From positions 5,578,501 to 5,642,500 of the forward strand of contig JAWKLJ010000001.1 of NCBI GenBank assembly GCA_041392805.1: a stretch of 64,000 nucleotides of DNA, written 5' to 3'. Numbering within the stretch: the first letter of the stretch is position 1; every line of letters starts with the position of its first letter. Positions 44,342 through 53,212 of the stretch are shown one piece after another. Source of the stretch: Saprospiraceae bacterium (lineage in GTDB: Bacteria; Bacteroidota; Bacteroidia; Chitinophagales; Saprospiraceae). The notes beneath the pieces are model-generated. The model did not search any database. It was given only the letters and a program-made list of their open reading frames with translations, and was not told the origin of the DNA. The position numbers and the translations under genes are program-made.

Positions 44342-44995
44342 TCACTTATCCTTTTTGTTCTTATAGTCCCCGCGCTTCCAAGCATCAAAAAAGTTTTTCC
44401 AGGCCACTGCATTAAAGATATTCATAGGAGGCCGCTGGCCAATGTAATAGTATTCCCGCGATTGCTGACGAAGATAGTAGTCCGCATTTTCATTGCCATC
44501 CACTTTCACACTTGCCCTTGCTTTTCGGAGGACCTCATTGGCAAGGTTTTCAGTAGCTCTTTCCTGAAGCTCTGGCGTCACGTCCATGGCTAGAAATTCG
44601 AGTTTGAAGTGTTCTCGGCTAGGCCAGGGGAAAACCACCGTTTCTGGTAGGTTAATCGCATCCTGTGACATCAACTGTACCAAGGAATAACGATCATCTT
44701 CTAAATCCGATGGGATCACAAACTCCACCGTCTTGTAGCCGAGGGCGGAAAAAACGATAATATCCCCTTTCTCTACAACAATAGAAAAGAATCCTTCGAA
44801 ATCGGAATAAGTTCCCCGTTTTTTATCCTTTACCAGGATATTGGTATAAGGCACGGGAAATAACTGCTCAGTAGAACCATCAAGCACCATACCTGAAAAC
44901 TGTACCAGGTTGTTTTTGTTGTTGCCATCCTGTGACCAACCGAAAATGGAAAGAAAGGCAACGAGTATAAAGCAGATTGAAAACCGAGCTGTCAT
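44342..44995 (-). CDS. Exported protein with carboxypeptidase-regulatory-like domain
   Basis: 217 residues with a signal peptide (1-22, ending GWSQ). Residues about 32-110 match the CarboxypepD_reg-like beta-sandwich (FSGMVLDGSTE ... PVPYTNILVKD ... GTYSDFEGFFSIVVEKGD ... VFSALGYKTVEF), as in the N-terminus of TonB-dependent receptors, but no barrel follows. The C-terminal 90 residues (REYYYIGQRPPMNIFNAVAW) are typical of a Bacteroidota family of unknown function. Probably periplasmic. Confidence 0.75.
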   Translation of the reverse strand: MTARFSICFILVAFLSIFGWSQDGNNKNNLVQFSGMVLDGSTEQLFPVPYTNILVKDKKRGTYSDFEGFFSIVVEKGDIIVFSALGYKTVEFVIPSDLEDDRYSLVQLMSQDAINLPETVVFPWPSREHFKLEFLAMDVTPELQERATENLANEVLRKARASVKVDGNENADYYLRQQSREYYYIGQRPPMNIFNAVAWKNFFDAWKRGDYKNKKDK

Positions 44996-44999
44996 GTTA

Positions 45000-45442
45000 T
45001 TGAAATTATTGTTCTTAAAACCTGAAAAATGCTAACCATATGACCTTGAAAACCATCAAAAGGTTGGGCAATGCAGGCTAAAATTACAGATTTTAGTGTT
45101 TTTATAAGATTTCTTGCCAGTAATTTGTTCAGAATAACGCCAGATTAACTTCCCTTTAACGATAAGCAGGGTTTTTAGGTGCTTTGGAGCTCGTTCACAA
45201 GCGGGCAAGGCGCAAAAAAACCACGAGGGATTTCCCATCGGTAGAAAAAGGCGCAAAAGCCCGTAGCATGCCCTTAGGTATGCCATATTGATCTTGGAGG
45301 GGGCTTGAGGTTTTTTTGGGCGGCGAGGTTAGCTCCATTGGGCAGTAGTAACAGAAAAAAGCAAGGGATTCTTAGCCATTATTCAAGATTTTATAATAAA
45401 TTTTTCTATTTTGCTAGAGCAGAAACTTGGTGTGAAAATGAC
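45000..45442. other. Intergenic region before the hybrid sensor gene
   Basis: About 440 bp with no supported gene; the middle carries the inverted copy of the TATGGCATACC repeat (45222-45291). A 76-codon frame on the minus strand begins inside that repeat (MAYLRACYG) and is judged to be repeat sequence. No promoter match was found. Confidence 0.45.
45222..45291 (-). repeat. TATGGCATACC repeat family, copy 2 (inverted)
   Basis: On the minus strand this reads TATGGCATACCTAAGGGCAT, then GCTACGGGCTTTTGCGCCTT, then a GATGGGAAATCCCT ending, and matches 57969-58040 almost base for base. It continues into TTTTTTTGCGCCTTGCCCGC. Confidence 0.65.
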
Positions 45443-48385
45443 ATGATACCCAACAAATATTGTCTTTTCGTTTTTTTTAGTTTATTAGCTACAGGTGTAT
45501 TTACGCAGCGACAGCCATTGGATAGCCTTCGCCAGGCTTTCCAGCTAGAAAAGGAGATCCTAAATAAAATGGATATCTTCTTTGAGATCGCTACCATTTC
45601 AACGGCTGCCGACCCATTACTGGGCCTTTCTTATGCCGACACCCTCGAATCGATGGCTTTAAAAGCCAACAATAATATGAACCTTTCAAGGGCTTCCTAC
45701 CTCCGGGCGATTTATTATAGCGACCAAGGGAAATTTGGAGAGGCCCTGACGCACCATCGAAAGGAACGAGACCTTGCCATGAAGACCGATAACCTTGAAT
45801 TGCAAGGTAAAGCACTCAATTCCTTGGGTACTTGTTTTCATAGTTTGTTGCAAAATGATAGTGCGATCATCTACTTTGTGGAGGCGGCCAAAATCAAAGA
45901 AAAGCTGGGGAATATGCAAGATGTCGCAGTAGCCTATTCAAATATAGGTAATGTTTTTAGCGATGAAAAAGCCCCAGATAAAGCAATTGAATGGCTGGAA
46001 AAAGCCCTGGCTATCCGCCTAAGTCTGCCGTCAGGAGAGAGAAGTGCGATTATTACCTACAATAACCTTTCCGTAGCTTACAATGGAAAGGACGATTATG
46101 ACAAGGCTATTGAATATGCTCAAAAAGGCCTTGAATTGGCCGAGTCGATAGACAATAAATTCTTGGCAGGGGTGCTAGCTGGTAACCTTGGACATTTGTG
46201 GATGGAAAAAGGTGATTTGGACAAAGCTATTGAAATTTGTGAAAAATCGATTGACCTGCTCAAGCAATTGAACCGCCGTTCAAACATGGTCTATCCCTAT
46301 GTGGCCCTTTCCGAAGCTTGGTGGCGAAAAGGCGATTTTGCCAAAGCATTGAAAATCAATCAAGAAGGTTTTTCTATTGTGGAAGAGTTGAAGTTGCTAG
46401 AGCCCCTGGCAGATTATTACCAAAACTTTGCCAATGTGTACGAGAGCACAGGCGATTATAAACAAGCACTTTTTTGGTTTAAAAAAAATAAATTGCTCAA
46501 AGATTCTTTGTTTAATAAGGAGAAGTTGGAAGCCATCGCCAATGTGGAAACTAAATTTGAAACCAAAAAAAAAGAGGCTCAATTAGTAAAACAGCAATTA
46601 CAAATAGAACAGGAAAATATCCAGAAAAAAACGATTGCTATTATCGCAATTACCGCTTTGCTAGTCTTTATAGGCTTGTTCCAGTATGTTAGGAGTAAGC
46701 AAAAAATAAAACAGAAAGAGACAGAATTGGCGGCTCAACTAGAACACGCCGAGGCTGAAAAGTTACGCGAAATGGATCGTTTGAAATCCACTTTCTTTGC
46801 CAATATTAGCCATGAGTTCCGTACCCCGCTCACGCTTATCCTGAGCCCCGTAGAGCAAATGATATCGGGCACTTTTCGAGGCGATTTACAGAAGTATTAC
46901 CGCATTATTCACCGTAATGGCCGGCGACTTCTAGACTTGGTAAACCAGCTGTTGGATCTTTCCAAACTCGAAAGCGGTAAATTGAAACTGCAAGTTTCGG
47001 AAGCCGATTTGGGTAAGTTTGTAAGGTCAATTGCGGGATCCTTCGAAAGCCTGGCCATGAGGCAACAACTGGCACTGGAGGTCAGGGTGCCGGAAGCACC
47101 AGTGGTCTGCTTTTTTGACCCCGATAAAGTCGAAAAAATCCTGGTGAACCTGATGACAAACGCCTTTAAGTTTACAGGAGAAGGGGGGCTTATTAAGGTG
47201 GTTTTGGCTGTCAAGGAAGTAGCGGAAGCTGTGGCGTCAACTCAAGATAGCACAATGGAAGATGAGATTGGAACGGTATTTCTTTACGTAAAAGACACAG
47301 GAATTGGAATTCCCGCTGAGCAATTGCCTCACCTTTTTGAGCGCTTCACCCAAAGTACGGTCTCGGAGCTACAAGCGGGAAGCGGGATTGGCTTGGCGCT
47401 AACCAAGGAGCTGGTGAACCTCCATGGTGGCGAAATCGAACTGGAAAGCACAGAAGGTATGGGCACCATGTTTACGGTAAGTTTGGCCGTTGGGAAAGCC
47501 TTTTTTAAGAAAGAAGAATTGGTAACGCCGCCTTCTAGCCAACTGGACGAAAGGCCTCGGTCATTGAGTGAGGATACCTTGCCAAAATCAATACCTGAAC
47601 ATTCCACCGTATTCTCCTTCGCGATTGAAACCTCCAAGAAACCCTTACTTCTGTTGGCTGAAGACCACCCTGATGTTCGTTCCTATATTGTTGATACCTT
47701 GTCTGAGCATTACAAAATTGAAGCGGTAGAAAATGGTAAACTGGCTCTTGAAAAAGCCCTGGAAATGATGCCTGACCTCATCATAACGGACCTTATGATG
47801 CCAGTAATGAGTGGACAGGAACTTTGTCGATTGCTGAAAACAAATGAAAAGACCAGCCATATACCCTTGATTATGCTCACCGCCAAGGCAGAGCAGACCG
47901 ATAAATTGGAAGGTTTGGAAACTGGTGCTGATGACTATTTGATAAAGCCTTTTGATGCCCGAGAACTGAAGGTGCGCCTGTCTAATCTTTTGGAGCAACG
48001 ACTGCGTTTACAAACGCATTTCCGCCAAACACTGAGTGCTTTTGCGACAACTCCCGTAAAAGGGGAAAGTATGGATGTGGTTTTATTACGTCGCATCAAG
48101 GAGACAATCGAAGCCAACCTGGATGATGACCAGTTTAGCGTGGTGGAACTGGCCAGCCAGGTCGGTATGAGCCGTAGCCAGTTACATCGCAAGTTATCTG
48201 CTTTGACGGGCTTTTCTCCTAATGAGGTCATTCGCAACATGCGCCTGGAGCGGGCAAAACAATTAATTGAACAAAAGGTTGGCACCGTTTCTGAAATCGC
48301 ATTCCTCTGTGGATTCACCTCTCCCGCCTATTTTATCAAGTGTTTTAGAGAATATTTCAAAACAACTCCTGGTGAAATGCATTGA
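45443..48385 (+). CDS. Hybrid TPR sensor kinase / response regulator / AraC regulator
   Basis: About 980 residues from the ATG at 45443, which starts a signal peptide (MIPNKYCLFVFFSLLATGVF); the longer frame from 45305 lacks one. The periplasmic part has six or seven TPR repeats (about 80-370; for example DKAIEWLEKALAIRL). A membrane helix and coiled coil (about 395-450) lead to a histidine kinase (FFANISHEFRTPLTLIL, His near 458; N box NLMTNAFKFT; G1 DTGIGIP), a receiver (DLIITDLMMPVMSG, Asp near 786) and an AraC-type DNA-binding domain (VELASQVGMSRSQLHRKL ... VSEIAFLCGFTSPAYFIK). One-protein signal transduction of the Bacteroidota hybrid type. The ligand and target are unknown. Confidence 0.92.
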   Translation: MIPNKYCLFVFFSLLATGVFTQRQPLDSLRQAFQLEKEILNKMDIFFEIATISTAADPLLGLSYADTLESMALKANNNMNLSRASYLRAIYYSDQGKFGEALTHHRKERDLAMKTDNLELQGKALNSLGTCFHSLLQNDSAIIYFVEAAKIKEKLGNMQDVAVAYSNIGNVFSDEKAPDKAIEWLEKALAIRLSLPSGERSAIITYNNLSVAYNGKDDYDKAIEYAQKGLELAESIDNKFLAGVLAGNLGHLWMEKGDLDKAIEICEKSIDLLKQLNRRSNMVYPYVALSEAWWRKGDFAKALKINQEGFSIVEELKLLEPLADYYQNFANVYESTGDYKQALFWFKKNKLLKDSLFNKEKLEAIANVETKFETKKKEAQLVKQQLQIEQENIQKKTIAIIAITALLVFIGLFQYVRSKQKIKQKETELAAQLEHAEAEKLREMDRLKSTFFANISHEFRTPLTLILSPVEQMISGTFRGDLQKYYRIIHRNGRRLLDLVNQLLDLSKLESGKLKLQVSEADLGKFVRSIAGSFESLAMRQQLALEVRVPEAPVVCFFDPDKVEKILVNLMTNAFKFTGEGGLIKVVLAVKEVAEAVASTQDSTMEDEIGTVFLYVKDTGIGIPAEQLPHLFERFTQSTVSELQAGSGIGLALTKELVNLHGGEIELESTEGMGTMFTVSLAVGKAFFKKEELVTPPSSQLDERPRSLSEDTLPKSIPEHSTVFSFAIETSKKPLLLLAEDHPDVRSYIVDTLSEHYKIEAVENGKLALEKALEMMPDLIITDLMMPVMSGQELCRLLKTNEKTSHIPLIMLTAKAEQTDKLEGLETGADDYLIKPFDARELKVRLSNLLEQRLRLQTHFRQTLSAFATTPVKGESMDVVLLRRIKETIEANLDDDQFSVVELASQVGMSRSQLHRKLSALTGFSPNEVIRNMRLERAKQLIEQKVGTVSEIAFLCGFTSPAYFIKCFREYFKTTPGEMH

Positions 48386-48527
48386 TAATCAATTGGTTGT
48401 ATTGATGCAACAAAATTGATATTCCCTGCGACCATTGTGATACGTCATTGGTCGTCAATGCTTGCATATTTGCCCCATGCTTTCCAATAAAGCAAAACAA
48501 AATTTAAATCACAAAATTTTTATTACC

Positions 48528-49004
48528 ATGAGAACTAATTTTTTTAGTGTATTATTTACCGCTTTTGCCATCTTATGCTTTGTTCAAAACGGGCAGGCTC
48601 AAAAAGAAAACCAGGCCACTTTTGAAGCTTATCTGGCAAAGGTTTATGATGCTTATGCTGCTACAAATGATGAGGCAATGTGGGCTTTTTATACAGACGC
48701 AGCAAGCGAAATTTCTCCTGATGGGCGTTTGACCGAAGGAAAAAAGACACTCAAAGCAGGGTGGGATGAATTTATGAAAATGGTAGATAGCAGACCGAGC
48801 TTTACCTATAAGTTAACTTCTTGGCGACTTATTACCCCTGATGTTGCCTTGGTTACTTGGGATTCCACCGCCGATATTAAAGTGCAAGGACAGCAATTGG
48901 GAGGCCCCACTAATTGTATAGCCGTTCTGCATAAAATCAACGGCAAATGGCTCATCGAATTCGATGGCATGACGCCAATTATACCAATGCCCGCAGGAAA
49001 TTAA
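48528..49004 (+). CDS. Exported SnoaL-like / NTF2-fold protein (DUF4440-like)
   Basis: 158 residues from the ATG at 48528 (MRTNFFSVLFTAFAILCF), which gives a signal peptide ending GQAQ; the ATG at 48462 would add 22 residues and is unlikely. The mature part has the cone-shaped NTF2 pattern: helix FEAYLAKVYDAYAATNDEAM, then WAFYTDAASEISPDGRLTEG and strands ending in ALVTWDSTADIKV and GKWLIEFDGMTPI. Such proteins bind small ligands or act as isomerase-like enzymes; the role here is unknown. It follows the hybrid regulator by 140 bp, so it could be a target. Confidence 0.75.
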   Translation: MRTNFFSVLFTAFAILCFVQNGQAQKENQATFEAYLAKVYDAYAATNDEAMWAFYTDAASEISPDGRLTEGKKTLKAGWDEFMKMVDSRPSFTYKLTSWRLITPDVALVTWDSTADIKVQGQQLGGPTNCIAVLHKINGKWLIEFDGMTPIIPMPAGN

Positions 49005-49060
49005 CCATTAGAAGTGGGAGAATTGAATCTCCATGTTTATAAGATTCATCGTTTTCTTAG

Positions 49061-49127
49061 AACTGGTTTAAACTTTTTTCATCTGAGCTGCCAACTAAAG
49101 AGGCCAGGCAAAAAGTTTAAACCAGTT
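49061..49127. terminator. Perfect 18-bp hairpin with GTTTAAAC core
   Basis: 49061-49078 (AACTGGTTTAAACTTTTT) is exactly complementary to 49110-49127, with a 31-nt spacer and a short T-rich end. It lies 57 bp after the SnoaL-like gene and is the likely terminator of that transcript. The stem length is unusual for a simple terminator. Confidence 0.5.
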
Positions 49128-49182
49128 TTCTATTCACCGACTCAGTGACATGGCGGCATTTTAATTTTTGATTCCAATGGGG

Positions 49183-49289
49183 CTCAGCTTTTTTTTTTTG
49201 ACGCGGAGTTATTGGAGATTGAGAGGTAATAGAGGTTTGGCTGGAAGGGGTGTGTTGAGGATTGGGGCAAGCCCCAGCGACCCAGGCGC
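49183..49289 (+). repeat. Composite repeat, complete type copy
   Basis: Module 1: GGCTCAGC, an 11-T tract and GACGCGGAGTTATTGGAG (to about 49250). Module 2: ATTGGGGCAAGCCCCAGCGA and CCCAGGCGCC (49261-49290). Module 3 is the hexamer array that follows. The same order is seen, inverted, at 58222-58051. Confidence 0.65.
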
Positions 49290-49550
49290 CATCGCCATTG
49301 CCATTGCCATTGTCATTGCCCTTGTCATTGCCATTGTCATTATCATTGCCCTTGTCATTGCCCTTGCCCTTGCCCTTGTCATTGCCATTGCCATTGTCAT
49401 TGTCATTGCCATTGTCATTATCATTGCCCTTGTCATTGCCCTTGCCCTTGCCCTTGCCCTTGTCATTGCCATTGCCATTGTCATTGTCATTGCCATTGTC
49501 ATTGCCATTGCCATTGTCATTGCCATTGAACCTGCCATTGAACCTGCCCT
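49290..49550 (+). repeat. Hexamer array (CATTGC / CATTGT / CCTTGC / CCTTGT)
   Basis: About 260 bp of near-perfect period-6 sequence built from four related hexamers, with a higher-order pattern (CCATTGCCATTGTCATT blocks alternate with CCCTTG runs). The array ends about 14 bp before the lon stop codon. Length is likely variable between strains. Confidence 0.9.
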
Positions 49551-49563
49551 TGATATACCCCTC

Positions 49564-52029
49564 TCACTTCATCAAAGCCTTCTCCAAGACCTCACTCATG
49601 TGATCCACAAAGTGGAAGCTTAAGCCTTCGATATAGTCAGCCTGGATTTCCTGTATATGTTTTTTGTTTTCCTGGCAAAGGATGATTTCTTTCATGCCCG
49701 CCCGTTTAGCTGCCAGAATTTTTTCTTTGATACCTCCCACAGGAAGTACCTTACCCCTTAAGGTAATTTCGCCCGTCATGGCCAGGAAGGGCCTGAGCGG
49801 CTTTTTGGAAAAGGCAGAAGTAAGAGCAGTAAGCATTGTAATACCGGCGGACGGCCCATCTTTGGGAATAGCACCCTGAGGAACATGCAAATGGATATCG
49901 TACAAATCAAAATCCTTGTCCTCAACACCTAAAGCTTCACTGTGGGCTTTGAGATAACTAAGTGCAGTGGTGGCAGATTCTTTCATCACATCCCCCAAGT
50001 TGCCCGTCAGCGTCAGTTTTCCTTTCCCTTTGCTCAGGCTACATTCTATGAATAAGATGTCGCCACCAGTGGAGGTCCAGGCCAGACCTACCGCCACACC
50101 TGGCACATCGACCTGTTGGTATTGATCGGTTGAGAAGCGGGTAGGTCCCAGCATTTCTTTCAGGTCACCGGCTTGAATGGTAGGCTGATAAGACTCTTCC
50201 ATGGCGACCTTTTTGGCCACGCTCCGCATCAAGCCTGCTATTTGTCGATTGAGCGAACGAACCCCAGATTCTCGTGTATATTCCTGGATGAGTTGGCTGA
50301 TGACCTTGTTATTAAGCTTGATATGTTTGCTTTCCAGGCCATGCTCTTTTCTTTGGTCGGGAATGAGGTGCCTTTTGGCAATTTCTATTTTCTCTTCCGT
50401 AGAATAGCCGCTGATCTCAATGATTTCCATGCGATCCAATAAAGCGGGCTGTATAGTGTTGAGGGAATTGGCCGTAGCGATAAACAGTACTTTTGATAGA
50501 TCGTATTCCAACTCCAGATAGTTGTCATGGAAGGTCGTATTCTGTTCGGGATCCAATACTTCCAATAAAGCAGAAGAAGGATCACCTCGGAAATCTTTGC
50601 CTACCTTGTCTATTTCGTCCAGGATAAAAACAGGATTGGATGACCCTGACTTTTTCAGTGATTGCAAAATACGGCCGGGCATGGCGCCAATATAGGTCTT
50701 TCGATGCCCTCTGATCTCTGACTCGTCGTGCAATCCGCCCAGCGACATCCGAATGAACTTTCGGCGCAGCGCCCTGGCGACAGAGCGTCCCAACGAAGTC
50801 TTACCTACGCCCGGAGGGCCCACCAGACAAAGAATCGGCGCTTTCATGTCACCTTTGAGTTTTAACACGGCAAGGTGCTCAAGAATTCGCTCTTTCACCT
50901 TCTCTAAGCCAAAATGGTCTTTGTCTAATACTTGCTGTACCTTTTTTAGGTTAAAATTGTCTTTGGTATAATTGTCCCAAGGCAAATCCAGCAGGAGTTC
51001 AAGGTAATTCGTTTGCACTGAAAATTCGGCTACCTGCGGATTCATCCGCCTCAGTTTGTTCAACTCTTTGTGGAAAACCGCATTTACTTCTTTTGACCAT
51101 TTCTTCGACTTCGACCTAAGCAAAAGCTTTTTGACATCCTCTTCTTGCGGATTTTGCCCCAGCTCTTCCTGAATGGTTTTGAGTTGTTGGTTGAGGAAAT
51201 AGTCCCTTTGCTGCTTATCTATATCAATCCTTACCTTATGCTCTATTTGGTCTTTCAATTCGAGCAACTGTAGTTCGTCATTGAGTTGGATCAGTAAAAT
51301 GTTCGCCTTTTCCTTTAGGTTACTCGTCTCTAAAATCTTTTGCTTGATATGGATTTTTGCACTCAGGTTGGAGGCAATGAAATTGAGCAAAAAGGAGTTA
51401 TTGGAAATGTTTTTCAACATCACCATCGCCTCTGAAGGAATATTGGGTGAAAGCTCAATGATTTGCTTGGCCAGATCAAGAACGGAGGCGATGAGCGCCT
51501 CAAATTCGAGTTTGTGTTCTGCTTCCTGGTACTCAATAGGATTTATTTTTCCTACCATATAGGGAACCTCCTTGACCATTTCCTCTAGTTGAAAGCGATT
51601 GCGACCTTGAAGAATAGCGGTCGTGGTTCCATCTGGCATCCGAAGCAATTTCAAAATGCGTGCGACAGTTCCTATTTCAAACAGATCACTTGTTTCTGGT
51701 TCCTCAATATTGCTGGCCCGCTGAGATAAAACGGCTACTTTTCTATCCGTCTCATAGGCTTTATTAATGGCTTTGATAGATTTATCTCGACCCACTGTGA
51801 TAGGGATAATAATCCCTGGAAATAAAACCGTATTTTTTAAAGCTAGGACCGGAAGGGATGTTGGGAAATCATCCTCCGTGCTTGGTTCTTCCTCATCATC
51901 CATTGAAATGAGAGGTAAATAATCGGTTTCTTCTTCAAATTTCTGGCTAGAAAGATATTCTTCGAACATATACTTATGTAAAAGTCTTAAAATCTGGCAC
52001 TTAGTACTTTGTATGGACTTTTGTGTCAT
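49564..52029 (-). CDS. lon: ATP-dependent Lon protease (LonA)
   Basis: 821 residues, normal for LonA. N-terminal substrate domain (about 60-260, LPVLALKNTVLFPGIIIPI), coiled coil, AAA+ module with Walker A GPPGVGKTSLG near 405 and Walker B PVFILDEIDKV, sensor region, and the C-terminal serine protease with the catalytic Ser in DGPSAGITM near 727 and Lys in GGIKEKILAAKRAG near 768. It degrades misfolded and regulatory proteins in the cytoplasm. The first 20 residues are not conserved; an ATG at 51969 (MFEEYL) is an alternative start. The gene ends beside the hexamer array. Confidence 0.96.
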   Translation of the reverse strand: MTQKSIQSTKCQILRLLHKYMFEEYLSSQKFEEETDYLPLISMDDEEEPSTEDDFPTSLPVLALKNTVLFPGIIIPITVGRDKSIKAINKAYETDRKVAVLSQRASNIEEPETSDLFEIGTVARILKLLRMPDGTTTAILQGRNRFQLEEMVKEVPYMVGKINPIEYQEAEHKLEFEALIASVLDLAKQIIELSPNIPSEAMVMLKNISNNSFLLNFIASNLSAKIHIKQKILETSNLKEKANILLIQLNDELQLLELKDQIEHKVRIDIDKQQRDYFLNQQLKTIQEELGQNPQEEDVKKLLLRSKSKKWSKEVNAVFHKELNKLRRMNPQVAEFSVQTNYLELLLDLPWDNYTKDNFNLKKVQQVLDKDHFGLEKVKERILEHLAVLKLKGDMKAPILCLVGPPGVGKTSLGRSVARALRRKFIRMSLGGLHDESEIRGHRKTYIGAMPGRILQSLKKSGSSNPVFILDEIDKVGKDFRGDPSSALLEVLDPEQNTTFHDNYLELEYDLSKVLFIATANSLNTIQPALLDRMEIIEISGYSTEEKIEIAKRHLIPDQRKEHGLESKHIKLNNKVISQLIQEYTRESGVRSLNRQIAGLMRSVAKKVAMEESYQPTIQAGDLKEMLGPTRFSTDQYQQVDVPGVAVGLAWTSTGGDILFIECSLSKGKGKLTLTGNLGDVMKESATTALSYLKAHSEALGVEDKDFDLYDIHLHVPQGAIPKDGPSAGITMLTALTSAFSKKPLRPFLAMTGEITLRGKVLPVGGIKEKILAAKRAGMKEIILCQENKKHIQEIQADYIEGLSFHFVDHMSEVLEKALMK

Positions 52030-52165
52030 TGTGACATAAAAAAAAGGCCATAATTAAGGATTTCCAATGGGCAACTACCGTGCCACAGTCTATTTCCCTA
52101 CTTTTAATCGAATATACGGAAAATATAGCATAAAGATACCCGACAAAAAGACAGCTTTCTAAAGT

Positions 52166-52193
52166 TTGAGTATAAATAGTTTTTGTAGCTTTG
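52166..52193 (+). promoter_or_regulatory. Promoter of the polyprenyl synthetase gene
   Basis: TTG at 52166-52168, a 17-nt spacer and TAGCTTTG at 52186-52193 match the Bacteroidota -33/-7 pattern. The start point would be near 52197, which makes the frame's first ATG (52166) impossible and fixes the start at 52220. Confidence 0.55.
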
Positions 52194-52219
52194 GGTGTTC
52201 AAATAGAATACGCCTTTGT

Positions 52220-53194
52220 ATGGTCAAATCACTTGAGGCGATAAAGGCGCCAATTGCGGCAGAACTTAAGGCGTTTGAAAAACACTTTAGGGAAGCCATG
52301 CGTAGTCCAGTGCCCCTTTTAGATCGCATCACTTATTATATCGTTCGCCGGAAAGGGAAACAGGTTCGTCCAATGTTTGTCTTTCTTTCTGCCAAATTAT
52401 GTGGAGACACGAATGCTGCCACTTTCAATGCTGCCTCTTTTATCGAGCTGCTGCATACGGGTACCCTCGTACATGATGATGTCGTAGATGATTCCAATGA
52501 ACGCAGAGGCTTTTTTTCGGTAAATGCCTTGTGGAAGAATAAAATTGCTGTTTTAGTAGGCGATTACTTTTTTTCAAAAGGTATGCTTTTAGCCCTTAAA
52601 CATAAACATTATCGCTTATTAGAAATTTTTTCGGAAGCGATTCAAGCTATGAGCGAAGGCGAACTTTTACAAATCGAAAAGGCACGTCGTTTGGATATTG
52701 ACGAATCAGTCTATTATGATATCATTCGACAAAAGACCGCCTCATTGATTGCTTCGGCTTGTGCAGCTGGTGCCGCCTCCACCACCCAGGACGAAGCTTT
52801 AATCCAACGAATGCACCAGTTTGGAGAAAAAATCGGATTGGCTTTCCAAATCAGAGATGATTTATTCGATTTTGGAATGGACGATGTTGGAAAGCCTCTG
52901 GGGATCGATATCAAGGAGAAAAAAATGACTCTCCCCTTGATTTACGCTTTGCAAAACGCTTCCAAAAATGATCGTCGTAGAATCCTATATACCATCAAAA
53001 AGTACAACGAAAAGCCCGAAAAAGTAAAAGAAGTGATTGATTTTGTGAGGGCCAGTGGTGGATTGGAATACACAGAAAAGGTAATGCATGATTTTAGAGC
53101 ACAAGCTTTTGAACTGCTATATGAGTTTCCTTTATCACCTTCTCGACAAGCATTAGAGGAGCTGATTATTTTTGTTACAGACAGAAAAAAGTAA
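52220..53194 (+). CDS. Polyprenyl diphosphate synthase (IspB/octaprenyl type)
   Basis: About 324 residues from the ATG at 52220 (MVKSLEAIKAPIAAEL), the start chosen because the promoter overlaps an earlier ATG. A trans-prenyltransferase with all-helical fold: first aspartate-rich motif LVHDDVVDDS near 85, preceded by LLHTGT, and the second IRDDLFDF near 215. It chains isopentenyl units onto an allylic primer to make the side chain of menaquinone. Small side chains or bulky residues before the first motif set product length; that cannot be read here with confidence. Converges on the NfeD-like gene. Confidence 0.92.
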   Translation: MVKSLEAIKAPIAAELKAFEKHFREAMRSPVPLLDRITYYIVRRKGKQVRPMFVFLSAKLCGDTNAATFNAASFIELLHTGTLVHDDVVDDSNERRGFFSVNALWKNKIAVLVGDYFFSKGMLLALKHKHYRLLEIFSEAIQAMSEGELLQIEKARRLDIDESVYYDIIRQKTASLIASACAAGAASTTQDEALIQRMHQFGEKIGLAFQIRDDLFDFGMDDVGKPLGIDIKEKKMTLPLIYALQNASKNDRRRILYTIKKYNEKPEKVKEVIDFVRASGGLEYTEKVMHDFRAQAFELLYEFPLSPSRQALEELIIFVTDRKK

Positions 53195-53212
53195 CTTCTA
53201 ATTGCACCATTC

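Larger units (their letters stand above)
49005..49563. other. Repeat-filled region between SnoaL-like gene and lon
   Basis: 559 bp holding, in order, a long perfect hairpin (49061-49127), the composite repeat (49183-49289) and the hexamer array (49290-49550) that runs up to the lon stop codon. No gene is supported; long frames on both strands encode only PLPLSL or MAMTMA repeats. Confidence 0.6.

Noticed and set aside
45056..45286. 76-codon minus-strand frame starting MAYLRACYG
   Set aside because: Starts inside the inverted TATGGCATACC repeat and continues into unrelated AT-rich DNA; no family resemblance.
49209..49603. Long open frames on both strands with PLPLSLPLSL or MAMTMAMAMT repeats
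   Set aside because: They exist only because a period-6 array has no stop codons in some frames; composition is that of the DNA repeat and no start or promoter signal supports them.
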